Assembly: GCA_030824295.1 (NCBI GenBank)
Contig: JAVBYA010000084.1
Coordinates: 1 to 14,476 of the forward strand
Direction: 5' to 3'
Source of the DNA: Bacteroidota bacterium
GTDB taxonomy: Bacteria; Bacteroidota; Ignavibacteria; UBA10030; UBA8401
DNA length: 14,476 bases
In this document: one piece after another, positions 1 through 6,855 of the stretch
Layout: every line of letters begins with the position of its first letter
Numbering within the stretch: the stretch's first letter is position 1
Translations under genes and position numbers: made by a program
Notes under the pieces: model-generated
Told to the model about the DNA's origin: nothing
Databases searched by the model: none
What the model saw: only the letters and a program-made list of their open reading frames with translations

Positions 1-639
1 AGCATCCTCCAGATTCCGCTCGAAAAGAACCTCACCCCCCAGAAGAATGCCGAGCGGTTCTTCGAAAAAGCGAAAAAAGCCCGTTCCGGACGGGAGGAAT
101 CGAAGGAACGGCTGCTGGTTCTCGAACGGCGCACGTCCCTTCTTTCCATGCTCTTACAGAAGTCTATTCACATTACGGACGGCATTTCACTCAAAAATTT
201 CATACAATCATACGGAAGTATGCTGAAGGAGCTCGGGTATATGACGGAACAGGAGCAGGAAGACCTGCCGCCGTTCAAGATCTTCACCGTGGACGGCGGA
301 TTCACCGTCTACGCCGGAAAGAACAGCGCCAACAACGATCTGCTCACGTTCCGATATTCCAAGCCGAACGATCTCTGGTTCCATGCGCGCGGTTCCAGCG
401 GTTCGCACGTCGTTCTGAAACTCGGCAGCGCTTCGGGCGAGCCATCCAAAAAGGCGGTCGAACAGGCCGCATCGATCGCTGCCTATTATAGTAAGATGAA
501 GAACGCGAAACATGTGCCGGTGGCAATGACGGAACGGAAATACATCCATAAACCCAAGGGCGCTCCGGCCGGCACGGTTGCACTTGATAAGGAAAAAGTT
601 ATATTTGTTCAGCCTCTTCTCCCTGAGCAGAAAGCATAA
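1..639 (+). CDS. rqcH: NFACT family protein (RqcH/Rqc2-like), C-terminal part
   Basis: The frame is open from base 1 and encodes the last 212 residues, so the start and the NFACT-N domain lie outside the window. The visible part begins in the charged helical middle region (LTPQKNAERFFEKAKKA, residues 11-27 of the fragment) and ends with the NFACT-R (DUF814) domain, recognised by DLWFHARGSSGSHVVLK and the following helix with paired alanines and lysines. Known family members bind the stalled large ribosomal subunit carrying peptidyl-tRNA and direct addition of C-terminal alanine tails, which marks the nascent chain for proteolysis; older annotations call them fibronectin-binding proteins. The family is normally about 550-570 residues, so roughly two fifths is present. 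The stop lies 2 nt before the next gene, suggesting co-transcription. Family assignment is secure; the RqcH role is inferred from the family because the catalytic N-domain is not seen. Confidence 0.88.
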   Translation, partial: SILQIPLEKNLTPQKNAERFFEKAKKARSGREESKERLLVLERRTSLLSMLLQKSIHITDGISLKNFIQSYGSMLKELGYMTEQEQEDLPPFKIFTVDGGFTVYAGKNSANNDLLTFRYSKPNDLWFHARGSSGSHVVLKLGSASGEPSKKAVEQAASIAAYYSKMKNAKHVPVAMTERKYIHKPKGAPAGTVALDKEKVIFVQPLLPEQKA

Positions 640-641
640 TC

Positions 642-1310
642 ATGGCCATCAAGATCCTTGTCGTCGACGACGATAATTACATCCGCTCCTTCCTCCAGAA
701 ACGCCTCACCGCGCTCGGCTACGACGTCCATCTGGCGGAGAACGGTGAACACGGTCTGCAGGTGGCCGAAGCACAGCGCCCGCACCTGATCATCTCGGAC
801 TGGATGATGCCGAAGATGGACGGCACAGAATTCTGCCGCCACATCAAGAACCACCCGGACCTGAAGTACGCCTACTTCATCCTTCTCACCGCCCGTGATT
901 CCGCGGAGGATAAGATCGAGGGCATGGAACAGGGAGCGGACGACTTCATGACGAAGCCGTTCAACGATAAAGAATTGGTCGCCCGCGTCAACGTCGGACT
1001 CCGCATCACCGCGCTCCAGCAGGAACTCTCCAAATTCCAGCATCAGAAAGCGGTCACCGAACTCGCCATCACCGTCGGACACGAGATCAACAATCCTCTC
1101 GGCATCATCATGCTCACACTCCAGGTGATGAAGAAGAAGATCGGCACCCCGCGCGAAGCGGAACTGCCGGCGGACATCGATACGATGATGGCCAACGGTC
1201 ACCGGCTGGCGGACATCGTCAAGAAACTCTCGTCGCTGGAGGATCCGCAGTTCAAGCCGTATCTGAAGAACTCGGACACCCACATGCTGGACCTGACCGG
1301 GAAACCGTAA
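642..1310 (+). CDS. Response regulator: receiver domain fused to an H-box (DHp-like) domain without ATPase
   Basis: The protein has 222 residues. Residues 1-125 are a complete CheY-like receiver: acidic pocket D9-D11, phospho-acceptor D53 in SDWMMPKMDG, T83 and K105 (TKPF). Residues 133-210 resemble the dimerisation/histidine phosphotransfer domain of sensor kinases: the H-box reads VGHEINNPLG with H147 as candidate phospho-histidine, followed by a turn and a second helix (NGHRLADIVKKLSSL). The protein stops there, with no N, G1 or G2 boxes of a HATPase_c domain and no DNA-binding output domain. It could therefore pass phosphoryl groups between D53 and H147, or dimerise with and modulate a separate kinase; this is inference. 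ATG follows the NFACT stop by 2 nt, and no strong Shine-Dalgarno is visible. The receiver assignment is secure, the H-box assignment good, the role unknown. Confidence 0.9.
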   Translation: MAIKILVVDDDNYIRSFLQKRLTALGYDVHLAENGEHGLQVAEAQRPHLIISDWMMPKMDGTEFCRHIKNHPDLKYAYFILLTARDSAEDKIEGMEQGADDFMTKPFNDKELVARVNVGLRITALQQELSKFQHQKAVTELAITVGHEINNPLGIIMLTLQVMKKKIGTPREAELPADIDTMMANGHRLADIVKKLSSLEDPQFKPYLKNSDTHMLDLTGKP

Positions 1311-1362
1311 CAGAGGAATTTCCCGTTTCCAACTCTCCCAATTCAGTCGTATCTTCTCCATC

Positions 1363-2442
1363 ATGAGATTTCGGCTGGTCCTCCTGTTCCTTACTGCGTC
1401 CCTCTCTGTGCTCACCGCACAGGAGCGAAGGTATTTCTATCACGCCAGACCGTACGGTTCCGAATCGCTCATCAATCCCGGCACCCTGTTCATCAACGCC
1501 GGGTTCGACATCCTCCAATCCGCCACTCACTCCCGCGATCTTTCCACTATAAAACTCGGCACCGGCGCACGCAACGTGCTGGACAATCTCGCCGATCCGT
1601 TCACGCAGATAGAGAAATTCGGCTGGGACCGGTTCATCGGCCAGGAGGTCTTCCCGACCAGTCTGAGGATCGAAGAGGCGCAGTGGTTCCCCAATTACAC
1701 CCTTCACTTCCTCGGCGGCGGAATGGATGCGCGGATGATGTACGAATGGTATTCCTATCACGGTTTCGCCGCTCCCGCGCTCATGGCCGGACTCACCGTT
1801 GCGGCATACCATCTGGTGAACGAAGCGGTGGAGAACGACCGGTACATCGGTCCCAATGTGGACCCCATCGCGGACATCTATCTTTTCAACCTCGGCGGCG
1901 CACTCCTCTTTACGAATGATGATGTTGCTGAGTTCTTCGGCACCACGCTCAGTATGACCACTTGGCCCGGTCAAGCGGCATGGAATCCGGAGTTCAATAC
2001 ATTGGAGAACCATGGACAATACTACATCCTTCGGTATCCTGTGCCGTTCGCTCCAGCCTACCGTCTGCTCTTCCACTTCGGCGACAACGGGCTCGCCGGA
2101 CTCTCCATTCCGGCGGGGGATGGTGAATATCTCTCCTTCGCTGCAGGAACAACACAGCTCCAGCTCCGCACGGTGAATGTGGTGAACGGTGCACGCTCTG
2201 TTACGGTCGAACTCGGCTGGATGGCCGGCATCTATTATGACCGGGAGAATTCCCTGCTTGCATCCGTCATGGCCTCCAACCGCATCAATGAAAAGCTCCG
2301 GCTGAACATCTATCCCGGCGTCATCGGCCTGTTCGGATTCTCCCCCGGTCTTTTCGTCTCCCTCGGCAACCGCAACCAGTTCATTGCCGGTCTCTCCTTC
2401 CGGTATTCGCCGATGGGATTGGCATATCGGAATAAAATGTGA
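1363..2442 (+). CDS. Predicted exported envelope protein of unknown function
   Basis: The protein has 359 residues. It starts with a typical signal peptide (basic n-region, hydrophobic residues 4-18, likely cleavage after LTAQ). The mature part has alternating hydrophobic/aromatic stretches and many glycines, and its last third (from about residue 230) looks like amphipathic beta-strands ending in SFRYSPMGLAYRNKM, as expected of an outer-membrane beta-barrel. A middle section (about residues 110-190) contains HFLGGGMDARMMYEW, VNEAVEN and DPIADIYLFNLGGALLF. This order faintly recalls DUF3943-type outer-membrane proteins, but I could not assign a family. The gene begins 52 nt after the response regulator gene and has no obvious ribosome binding site, which is common in Bacteroidota. 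Export and an envelope location are reasonably supported; function is unknown. Confidence 0.75.
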   Translation: MRFRLVLLFLTASLSVLTAQERRYFYHARPYGSESLINPGTLFINAGFDILQSATHSRDLSTIKLGTGARNVLDNLADPFTQIEKFGWDRFIGQEVFPTSLRIEEAQWFPNYTLHFLGGGMDARMMYEWYSYHGFAAPALMAGLTVAAYHLVNEAVENDRYIGPNVDPIADIYLFNLGGALLFTNDDVAEFFGTTLSMTTWPGQAAWNPEFNTLENHGQYYILRYPVPFAPAYRLLFHFGDNGLAGLSIPAGDGEYLSFAAGTTQLQLRTVNVVNGARSVTVELGWMAGIYYDRENSLLASVMASNRINEKLRLNIYPGVIGLFGFSPGLFVSLGNRNQFIAGLSFRYSPMGLAYRNKM

Positions 2443-2484
2443 TAATTTCATCTGACCAGCGCACTCACTCAAACTGACCTGTTT

Positions 2485-3264
2485 ATGACCTCTCTCAGGA
2501 ACAAGATCGTCCTCATCACCGGCTCCTCGTCCGGCATCGGCCGCTCCACTGCCATCCGTTTTGCCGCAGAGGGGGCCAATATCCTCATCTGTGCACGACG
2601 CGAAGAACGCCTCGAGTCGCTGGCGCAGGAACTCCGCACAACGCACAACGTGAAGGTCCATACGTTCACGCTGGATGTGCGGGACCGCGCCGCCGTGGAA
2701 CGGAGCATCGGCGGACTTCCCGCTGAATGGAAGGATATCGTCCTGCTGGTGAACAACGCCGGACTCTCCCGCGGATTGGATACCATTCAGGAAGGGAAGA
2801 CCGACGATTGGGACGAGATGATCGATACGAACGTAAAAGGATTGCTCTATGTAACACGCGCCGTCCTGCCGGGAATGATCGCACGCAGCGAAGGACACAT
2901 CGTCAACATCGGCTCCGTGGCCGGACACTGGGTCTATCCCAAGGGGAATGTCTACAACGCATCGAAATTCGCCGTCACTGCGCTGAATGAAGGGATGAAG
3001 ATGGACCTTCTGGGAACCCCTATCCGCGTCACTTCCGTCGATCCCGGACTCATCGAAACGGAGTTCAGCATCGTCCGCTTCCACGGGGACGAGGAGCGCG
3101 CGAAGAATGTCTATAAGGGAATGACCCCGCTCTCACCGGATGATATCGCCGACACCATCGTCTGGGCCGCTACGCGTCCCGCTCACGTGAACATCAGCAC
3201 CGTTGTCATGATGCCGACGGATCAATCCTCGCCGACGCTCGTTCACCGCAGAACTACACCATAA
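2485..3264 (+). CDS. ydfG: Short-chain dehydrogenase/reductase, YdfG-like NADP-dependent 3-hydroxy acid dehydrogenase
   Basis: A 259-residue classical SDR, of the family's usual length. The cofactor motif TGSSSGIG is at 12-19, and ARR (37-39) after the second strand favours NADP(H). NNAG is at 90-93. The catalytic set is N116, S144, Y157 and K161 (YNASK). The segments LPAEW, MIDTNVKGLLYVTRAVLPGM and, near the C-terminus, PAHVNISTVVMMPTDQS closely match what I recall of E. coli YdfG, which oxidises L-serine, L-allo-threonine and other 3-hydroxy acids and also reduces malonic semialdehyde. The cytosolic location is inferred from the lack of a signal peptide. The start is the ATG at 2485; no Shine-Dalgarno is visible. 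The stop is 12 nt from the downstream DUF885 gene, so the two are probably co-transcribed. SDR identity is certain; the substrate is less so. Confidence 0.9.
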   Translation: MTSLRNKIVLITGSSSGIGRSTAIRFAAEGANILICARREERLESLAQELRTTHNVKVHTFTLDVRDRAAVERSIGGLPAEWKDIVLLVNNAGLSRGLDTIQEGKTDDWDEMIDTNVKGLLYVTRAVLPGMIARSEGHIVNIGSVAGHWVYPKGNVYNASKFAVTALNEGMKMDLLGTPIRVTSVDPGLIETEFSIVRFHGDEERAKNVYKGMTPLSPDDIADTIVWAATRPAHVNISTVVMMPTDQSSPTLVHRRTTP

Positions 3265-3267
3265 GGA
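3263..3267 (+). promoter_or_regulatory. Shine-Dalgarno site for the DUF885 gene
   Basis: AAGGA overlaps the stop codon of the SDR gene and sits 9 nt before the ATG at 3277. It is one of the few clear ribosome binding sites in the window, and its overlap with the upstream stop suggests coupled translation. Confidence 0.55.
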
Positions 3268-3276
3268 ACTCACACT

Positions 3277-4581
3277 ATGCGCCTTGTTGCCATGATCGCC
3301 CTCTCCCTCATCTCGCTCACCGCTGCACCGCAGCGGAAGGATTACAAAGAATCGCTGAACGAGGCCGCCGAGCAGTACGTGCGGCTCATTCTGGACATCG
3401 GTCAGCACGATCCCGATTTCGTCGATGCGTATTATGGTCCCAAAGAATGGCAGGATGCCGCAAAGACGATGTCCTACCGGTTCACCGCGCTCCTCGACCG
3501 TTCCGAGGCGATCATCGCCCGCGTGAAGCGGATCCGCGTACCGAAGAAGGATGAGAAGCTCACGCTCCGGAAGACCTATCTGCTCAAACAGCTCATTGCT
3601 GCACAGACCAAGGTGCAGATGCTCAACGGAACGAAGTACACCTTCGACGAAGAAGCGAAGCGGCTCTATGATGTCGTCCCGCCGAAGAATTCCGAGAACC
3701 ATTTCACCGCCGTGCTGAAGGAGCTGGACCGCGCGCTCCCGCCCGGGACCGGCACGCTGCAGGAACGGTACAATCAGTTCAAGGAGCAGTTCATCATTCC
3801 GAAAGAGAAGCTGGACACGGTCTTCACCGCCGCCATCCTGGAATGCCGCGACCGCACGAAACGCTTCATCACACTGCCGGAGAATGAGAGTTTCAAGGTG
3901 GAGTATGTCACGAACAAAGCATGGAGCGGCTACAACTGGTATCAGGGAAATGCGCACAGCCTCATCCAGGTGAACACGGACCTCCCCATCTACATCGACC
4001 GCGCGGTGGACCTGGCGGCGCATGAAGGGTATCCCGGTCACCATGTGTACAATGTGCTGCTGGAAACAGAACTGCTCAAGAAGAACGGCTGGATCGAGTT
4101 CTGCATCTACCCCCTCTTCAGTCCGCAGTCCCTCATCGCCGAAGGGAGCGCCAACTACGGCATCAACGTCGTCCTGCCGGAACCGGAACGGATGAAGTTC
4201 GAAAAGGAAGTGCTCTTCCCCCTTGCCGGACTCGATCCGTCCAAAGCAAAACAATATTATGATGTGCTCGCCATCTCAGGAAAACTGGCATACGCCGGTA
4301 ACGAAGCGGCGCGCGGATATCTGAACGGCGACCTGACCAGGGATCAGGCGGTGCAGTGGCTCACCAAGTACGCCCTCTCCGACACTGCCCGCGCTGCGCA
4401 GCGCATCCGGTTCGTGGACAAATACCGCAGCTATGTGATCAACTACAATCTCGGACAGGACCTGGTGAAAGCGTATGTGGAGAAGAAGGCAGGAAAGAAT
4501 CCCTCCGAGAAGAAACGCTGGAAGGTCTTCGAAGATCTGATCTCCTCGCCGAGACTTCCCGGCGGATTGAAGGAGAAGTAA
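3277..4581 (+). CDS. DUF885 family exported metallopeptidase-like protein
   Basis: The protein has 434 residues with a short N-terminal signal peptide (MRLVAMIALSLISLTAAPQ). The diagnostic motif is HEGYPGHH at residues 249-256, a HExxxGH-type metal-binding site in which H249 and H255 or H256 would bind zinc and E250 act as general base. The downstream IAEGSANYG (E289) is a likely third ligand. Other family-like blocks are YYGPKEW (52-58) and GYNWYQGN (218-225). Many DUF885 members are longer (often 550-600 residues), so this is a compact version. The family is largely uncharacterised and has been related to M32-type carboxypeptidases by its zinc motif; exported peptidase activity is inference. 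It follows the SDR gene by 12 nt and is followed by a repeat island rather than an obvious terminator. Confidence 0.85.
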   Translation: MRLVAMIALSLISLTAAPQRKDYKESLNEAAEQYVRLILDIGQHDPDFVDAYYGPKEWQDAAKTMSYRFTALLDRSEAIIARVKRIRVPKKDEKLTLRKTYLLKQLIAAQTKVQMLNGTKYTFDEEAKRLYDVVPPKNSENHFTAVLKELDRALPPGTGTLQERYNQFKEQFIIPKEKLDTVFTAAILECRDRTKRFITLPENESFKVEYVTNKAWSGYNWYQGNAHSLIQVNTDLPIYIDRAVDLAAHEGYPGHHVYNVLLETELLKKNGWIEFCIYPLFSPQSLIAEGSANYGINVVLPEPERMKFEKEVLFPLAGLDPSKAKQYYDVLAISGKLAYAGNEAARGYLNGDLTRDQAVQWLTKYALSDTARAAQRIRFVDKYRSYVINYNLGQDLVKAYVEKKAGKNPSEKKRWKVFEDLISSPRLPGGLKEK

Positions 4582-4594
4582 TTAGATAGAACAG

Positions 4595-4660
4595 AACACA
4601 GAGGAACAGATGACAAAGATATTTTTTTCTCCATCTATGATTATTGTGCTCCTCTGTGTT
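4595..4660. repeat. Inverted repeat, unit 1 of island A
   Basis: The left arm AACACAGAGGAACA (4595-4608) pairs with TGCTCCTCTGTGTT (4647-4660), with one A-C mismatch across 14 positions and a loop of about 38 nt. The core pair CACAGAGG/CCTCTGTG differs from CACATAGG/CCTATGTG in units 2 and 3 on both sides, so pairing is kept. It is followed by CGTTTTTAG, a short T run that might give weak termination for the DUF885 transcript. Confidence 0.75.
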
Positions 4661-4779
4661 TTCGTTTTTAGCATATCCCCGACTACCTGACTTCACGACT
4701 CCATGACTCCAATATTCTCCGAAACCTATTGGGTCCTCAATACGTCGTCTTTTCGATGCGCGTACGACATCAAAAGGCC

Positions 4780-4872
4780 GAAACACATAGGAACATAGAA
4801 CACATAGAAATGAAAGATTGGATTTTTGAGTGATGATCTTTTCCTATGTTCCCTCTGTGCCTATGTGTTTCC
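4780..4872. repeat. Inverted repeat, unit 2 of island A
   Basis: GAAACACATAGG (from 4780) pairs perfectly with CCTATGTGTTTC (ending 4872). The inner parts AACATAG/CTATGTT pair with an offset, so several alternative foldings are possible. The loop is about 34 nt (4809-4842) and shares no sequence with the loops of the neighbouring units. CGTTTTTAGC follows the right arm, as in unit 1. Confidence 0.8.
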
Positions 4873-4989
4873 GTTTTTAGCTTCTCCCCGACAACCTGAC
4901 TTCACGACTCCATGACTCCAATATTCTCTGAAACCTATTGGGTCCTCAATACATCGTCTTTTCGATGCGTGTACGCCATCAAAAAGGCC

Positions 4990-5081
4990 GAAACACATAG
5001 GAACATAGAACACATAGATAGGGTAGAAAGGATTTAGTGCTTTTGCTCTAATTCTATGTTCCCTCTGTGCCTATGTGTTTC
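4990..5081. repeat. Inverted repeat, unit 3 of island A
   Basis: The same arms as in unit 2 are present: GAAACACATAGG from 4990, and CCTATGTGTTTC ending near 5082. The internal loop (about 5019-5053) is again unrelated to the other two. CGTTTTTAGC follows. Confidence 0.8.
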
Positions 5082-5099
5082 CGTTTTTAGCTTCTCTCC

Positions 5100-5163
5100 G
5101 ACTTCACGACTCCAAGACTTCATGACTCCACGACTCCACGACTTCTCGACTCCACGACTCCAT
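5100..5163. repeat. 8-bp satellite, eight units of GACTYCAN
   Basis: The 64 bp divide exactly into eight 8-mers: GACTTCAC, GACTCCAA, GACTTCAT, GACTCCAC, GACTCCAC, GACTTCTC, GACTCCAC, GACTCCAT. The same satellite has only four units, the first degenerate (GACTACCT, GACAACCT), at 4681-4712 and 4890-4921. Copy number therefore differs between units of the island, as in a variable-number tandem repeat. Confidence 0.9.
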
Positions 5164-5429
5164 ATTTCGGGTGATCCCGTTTATTATCGGACATCGTTGT
5201 CTTGTTTAGAACGCTCTCTCTCCTTCTCTCCTTGCTAACCTCCGCTTTCCGCCGTACTTTTGTTCCATAATACATCATCTCACTACGTCTCATCGGGGTT
5301 CCAATGCCTCAACCCAAGACCACCTACGCACGCGTCCACTTCTGAAGCGGTCACTTCGTCCATTCCATGTACGGACGGGAACATCCCGTTCGCTCCTCCT
5401 GTACATTATTCCAGCGAAAGGCACCGACC
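5164..5429. other. Leader region of the PLP-enzyme gene, no gene seen
   Basis: About 265 bp lie between the satellite and the GTG start chosen for the next gene. The region contains two small hairpins: CGGG-TGAT-CCCG just after the satellite, and ACGGG-AACAT-CCCGT at 5375-5389. There is also a run of CTCTCTC-type pyrimidines around 5213-5230. I see no SAM- or cobalamin-riboswitch signature and no confident promoter. Confidence 0.5.
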
Positions 5430-6707
5430 GTGAACGATAGAAAGCTCCACCCCGAAAGTCTCATGATGTCCTACGGCTACAATCCCGAGTGGTCCGAAGG
5501 TGCCATCAAATGTCCCATCTTCCAGACCTCCACCTTCGTCTTCAAGACCGCAGAGGAAGGCAAAGCATTCTTCGAAGTTGCGTACGGACTGCGCGACCAG
5601 CGCCCCAACGAGAAGATGGGACTCATCTACAGCCGCATCAACAATCCCGATCTGGAGATCCTGGAGAACCGCCTTACATTGTGGGATGAAGCGGACGACT
5701 GCGCGGTGTTCGAGAGCGGAATGTCCGCCGTTTCCACCGTGATGCTGGAGTTCCTGAAACCGGGCGACACCATCCTCTACAGTTCCCCGCTGTACGGCGG
5801 CACGGAACATTTTCTGCAGCATGTGCTGACGCAGTTCGGCGTGAACATCATCCGATTCAAGACCGGTCAATCCCGCGACGAGATCATCGACATCGTCAAC
5901 AAGAGCGGCCACTCCGCCACGCTGAAGATGATCTACATCGAGACCCCGGCCAATCCCACCAACGATCTGATCGACATCGCCGCCTGCCGGCAGATCGCGG
6001 ACCATTTCTCTGCCAAGGTCCGCCCGATCTATCTTGCGGTGGACAATACGTATTTCGGTCCTCTCTGGCAGCATCCGCTCAAGCACGGCGCGGATATCAT
6101 CCTGTACTCCGCCACCAAATACATCGGCGGACACAGCGACGTGATCGCCGGTGCGGTGCTCGGTTCGTCCGAGATCATCAAGCGCATAAAGACGCTGCGG
6201 ACCTTCCTCGGCAATATGGCAGGACCGTGGACCGGCTGGCTGCTGCTGCGAAGTCTGGAAACGCTCAAGCCCCGCATGGAAACACAGGCACGCAATGCCC
6301 GGCATGTCGCTGAGTTCCTGGTGAATCATCCCAAAGTGGAACGGGTGAACTACCTCGGCTTTTTGGATGAGTCCAATCCGGTGCAGTATGAGATCTTCAA
6401 GCGGCAATGCCTCTCCGGCGGTGCGATGCTCTCCTTTGATGTTGCCGGAGGCGAGAAAGAAGCGTTCGCATTCCTCAATCATCTAAAGCTCATCAAGCTC
6501 GCCGTGAGCCTGGGAAGCACGGAGAGTCTTGCAGAGCATCCTGCGACGATGACGCATGTGGACTTGGACCCGGCGGAGAAACTCGACCTGAACATCACCG
6601 GCAAACTGATCCGCATCTCGGTCGGCGTGGAACATCATGAGGATATCATCGCCGACATCGCGCAGGCGTTGGATCATGTGCAGGTGCCCGAACTCGAGAT
6701 GGCATAA
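5430..6707 (+). CDS. Cystathionine gamma-synthase family PLP-dependent enzyme (Cys/Met metabolism)
   Basis: The 425-residue protein is a fold-type I PLP enzyme of the Cys/Met metabolism family. Visible motifs are IYSRINNP (Y67 and R69, phosphate and substrate contacts), ESGMSAVST, PLYGG (Y122, cofactor stacking), AVDNTYFGP (D205, pyridine nitrogen), SATKYIGGHSDV (K230, the Schiff-base lysine) and near the C-terminus SLGSTESLAEHPATMTH. Relatives make cystathionine from activated homoserine plus cysteine, or eliminate thiols from methionine or homocysteine (gamma-lyase); the sequence alone does not settle which. I chose the GTG at 5430, with GAAAGG 8 nt upstream, because the family starts close to KLHPESLMMSYGYNP; an in-frame ATG at 5367 would add 21 residues unlike the family. 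The gene stands alone, between repeat island A and its own terminator. Confidence 0.9.
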   Translation: MNDRKLHPESLMMSYGYNPEWSEGAIKCPIFQTSTFVFKTAEEGKAFFEVAYGLRDQRPNEKMGLIYSRINNPDLEILENRLTLWDEADDCAVFESGMSAVSTVMLEFLKPGDTILYSSPLYGGTEHFLQHVLTQFGVNIIRFKTGQSRDEIIDIVNKSGHSATLKMIYIETPANPTNDLIDIAACRQIADHFSAKVRPIYLAVDNTYFGPLWQHPLKHGADIILYSATKYIGGHSDVIAGAVLGSSEIIKRIKTLRTFLGNMAGPWTGWLLLRSLETLKPRMETQARNARHVAEFLVNHPKVERVNYLGFLDESNPVQYEIFKRQCLSGGAMLSFDVAGGEKEAFAFLNHLKLIKLAVSLGSTESLAEHPATMTHVDLDPAEKLDLNITGKLIRISVGVEHHEDIIADIAQALDHVQVPELEMA

Positions 6708-6730
6708 TATCACTGCCGTATTCCCATAGG

Positions 6731-6766
6731 AACCGCATCGGCCAACTTCGGCGGTGCGGTTTTTTT
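6731..6766 (+). terminator. Rho-independent terminator after the PLP-enzyme gene
   Basis: The stem AACCGCA/TGCGGTT encloses a GC-rich inner part (about 6738-6753) and is followed directly by a run of seven T. It lies 24 nt after the stop at 6707 and is the clearest intrinsic terminator in the window. Confidence 0.85.
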
Positions 6767-6795
6767 AATGACTGCCGCATTTCTGCGCCGTGCCA

Positions 6796-6825
6796 TTGAT
6801 TCACCGGGAATCGGGAAGTACATTG
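6796..6825 (+). promoter_or_regulatory. Putative Bacteroidota-type promoter for the lipoprotein gene
   Basis: TTG at 6796-6798 is followed, 20 nt later, by TACATTG at 6819-6825. This resembles the Bacteroidota pattern of a TTTG -33 element and a TAnnTTTG -7 element. It lies between the upstream terminator and the chosen ATG at 6856, which argues against the alternative start at 6790. Confidence 0.4.
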
Positions 6826-6855
6826 AGCAAGTATCACTTCTGCCGGCCATCACCT

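Larger units (their letters stand above)
4588..5163. repeat. Repeat island A: about three ~209-bp tandem units with hairpins and an 8-bp satellite
   Basis: This gene-free stretch is a tandem array. The segment starting GACTACCT at 4681 recurs at 4890 (GACAACCT) and, degenerate, at 5100, giving periods of 209 and 210 bp. The segment GGCCGAAACACATAGG recurs at 4777 and 4987. Each unit consists of a long inverted repeat, then CGTTTTTAGC, then an 8-bp satellite, then (units 1 and 2) about 70 bp with few differences between copies. Unit 1 is most diverged in its inverted repeat, and unit 3 lacks the final part. The sequence between the inverted arms is unrelated in the three units although the rest of units 1 and 2 is nearly identical. 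No credible coding frame runs through it. Confidence 0.9.

Noticed and set aside
1252..3084. A 610-codon open frame on the minus strand across the envelope-protein and SDR genes
   Set aside because: It is antisense to two well-supported genes with signal peptide or intact SDR motifs. Its translation is rich in low-value residues (E, G, H, R) with no motif, as expected of the complement of GC-rich coding DNA.
3133..4254. A 373-codon minus-strand frame opposite the DUF885 gene
   Set aside because: The plus-strand product has HEGYPGHH and the third-ligand motif; the antisense product has no recognisable domain or ribosome binding site.
4780..5082. Integron attC-like recombination sites
   Set aside because: The conserved arms with variable loops recall attC, but I could not find the R' and R'' core sites, the spacing is too short for cassettes, and no integrase is present.
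5056..5238. A 60-codon plus-strand frame in island A
   Set aside because: It translates the hairpin arm and the 8-bp satellite and has no start signals or similarity to a protein family.
5367..5429. N-terminal extension of the PLP enzyme from the ATG at 5367
   Set aside because: The 21 extra residues do not resemble the family, they overlap a small hairpin, and a GTG with a GAAAGG site lies at the family's usual start.
5164..5429. A SAM-type riboswitch ahead of the sulfur-amino-acid enzyme
   Set aside because: I looked for the conserved core of known SAM riboswitches and found only small local hairpins.
6790..6855. Upstream start of the lipoprotein gene at 6790
   Set aside because: It would place 22 polar residues before the signal peptide and overlap the TTG-N20-TACATTG promoter-like sequence.
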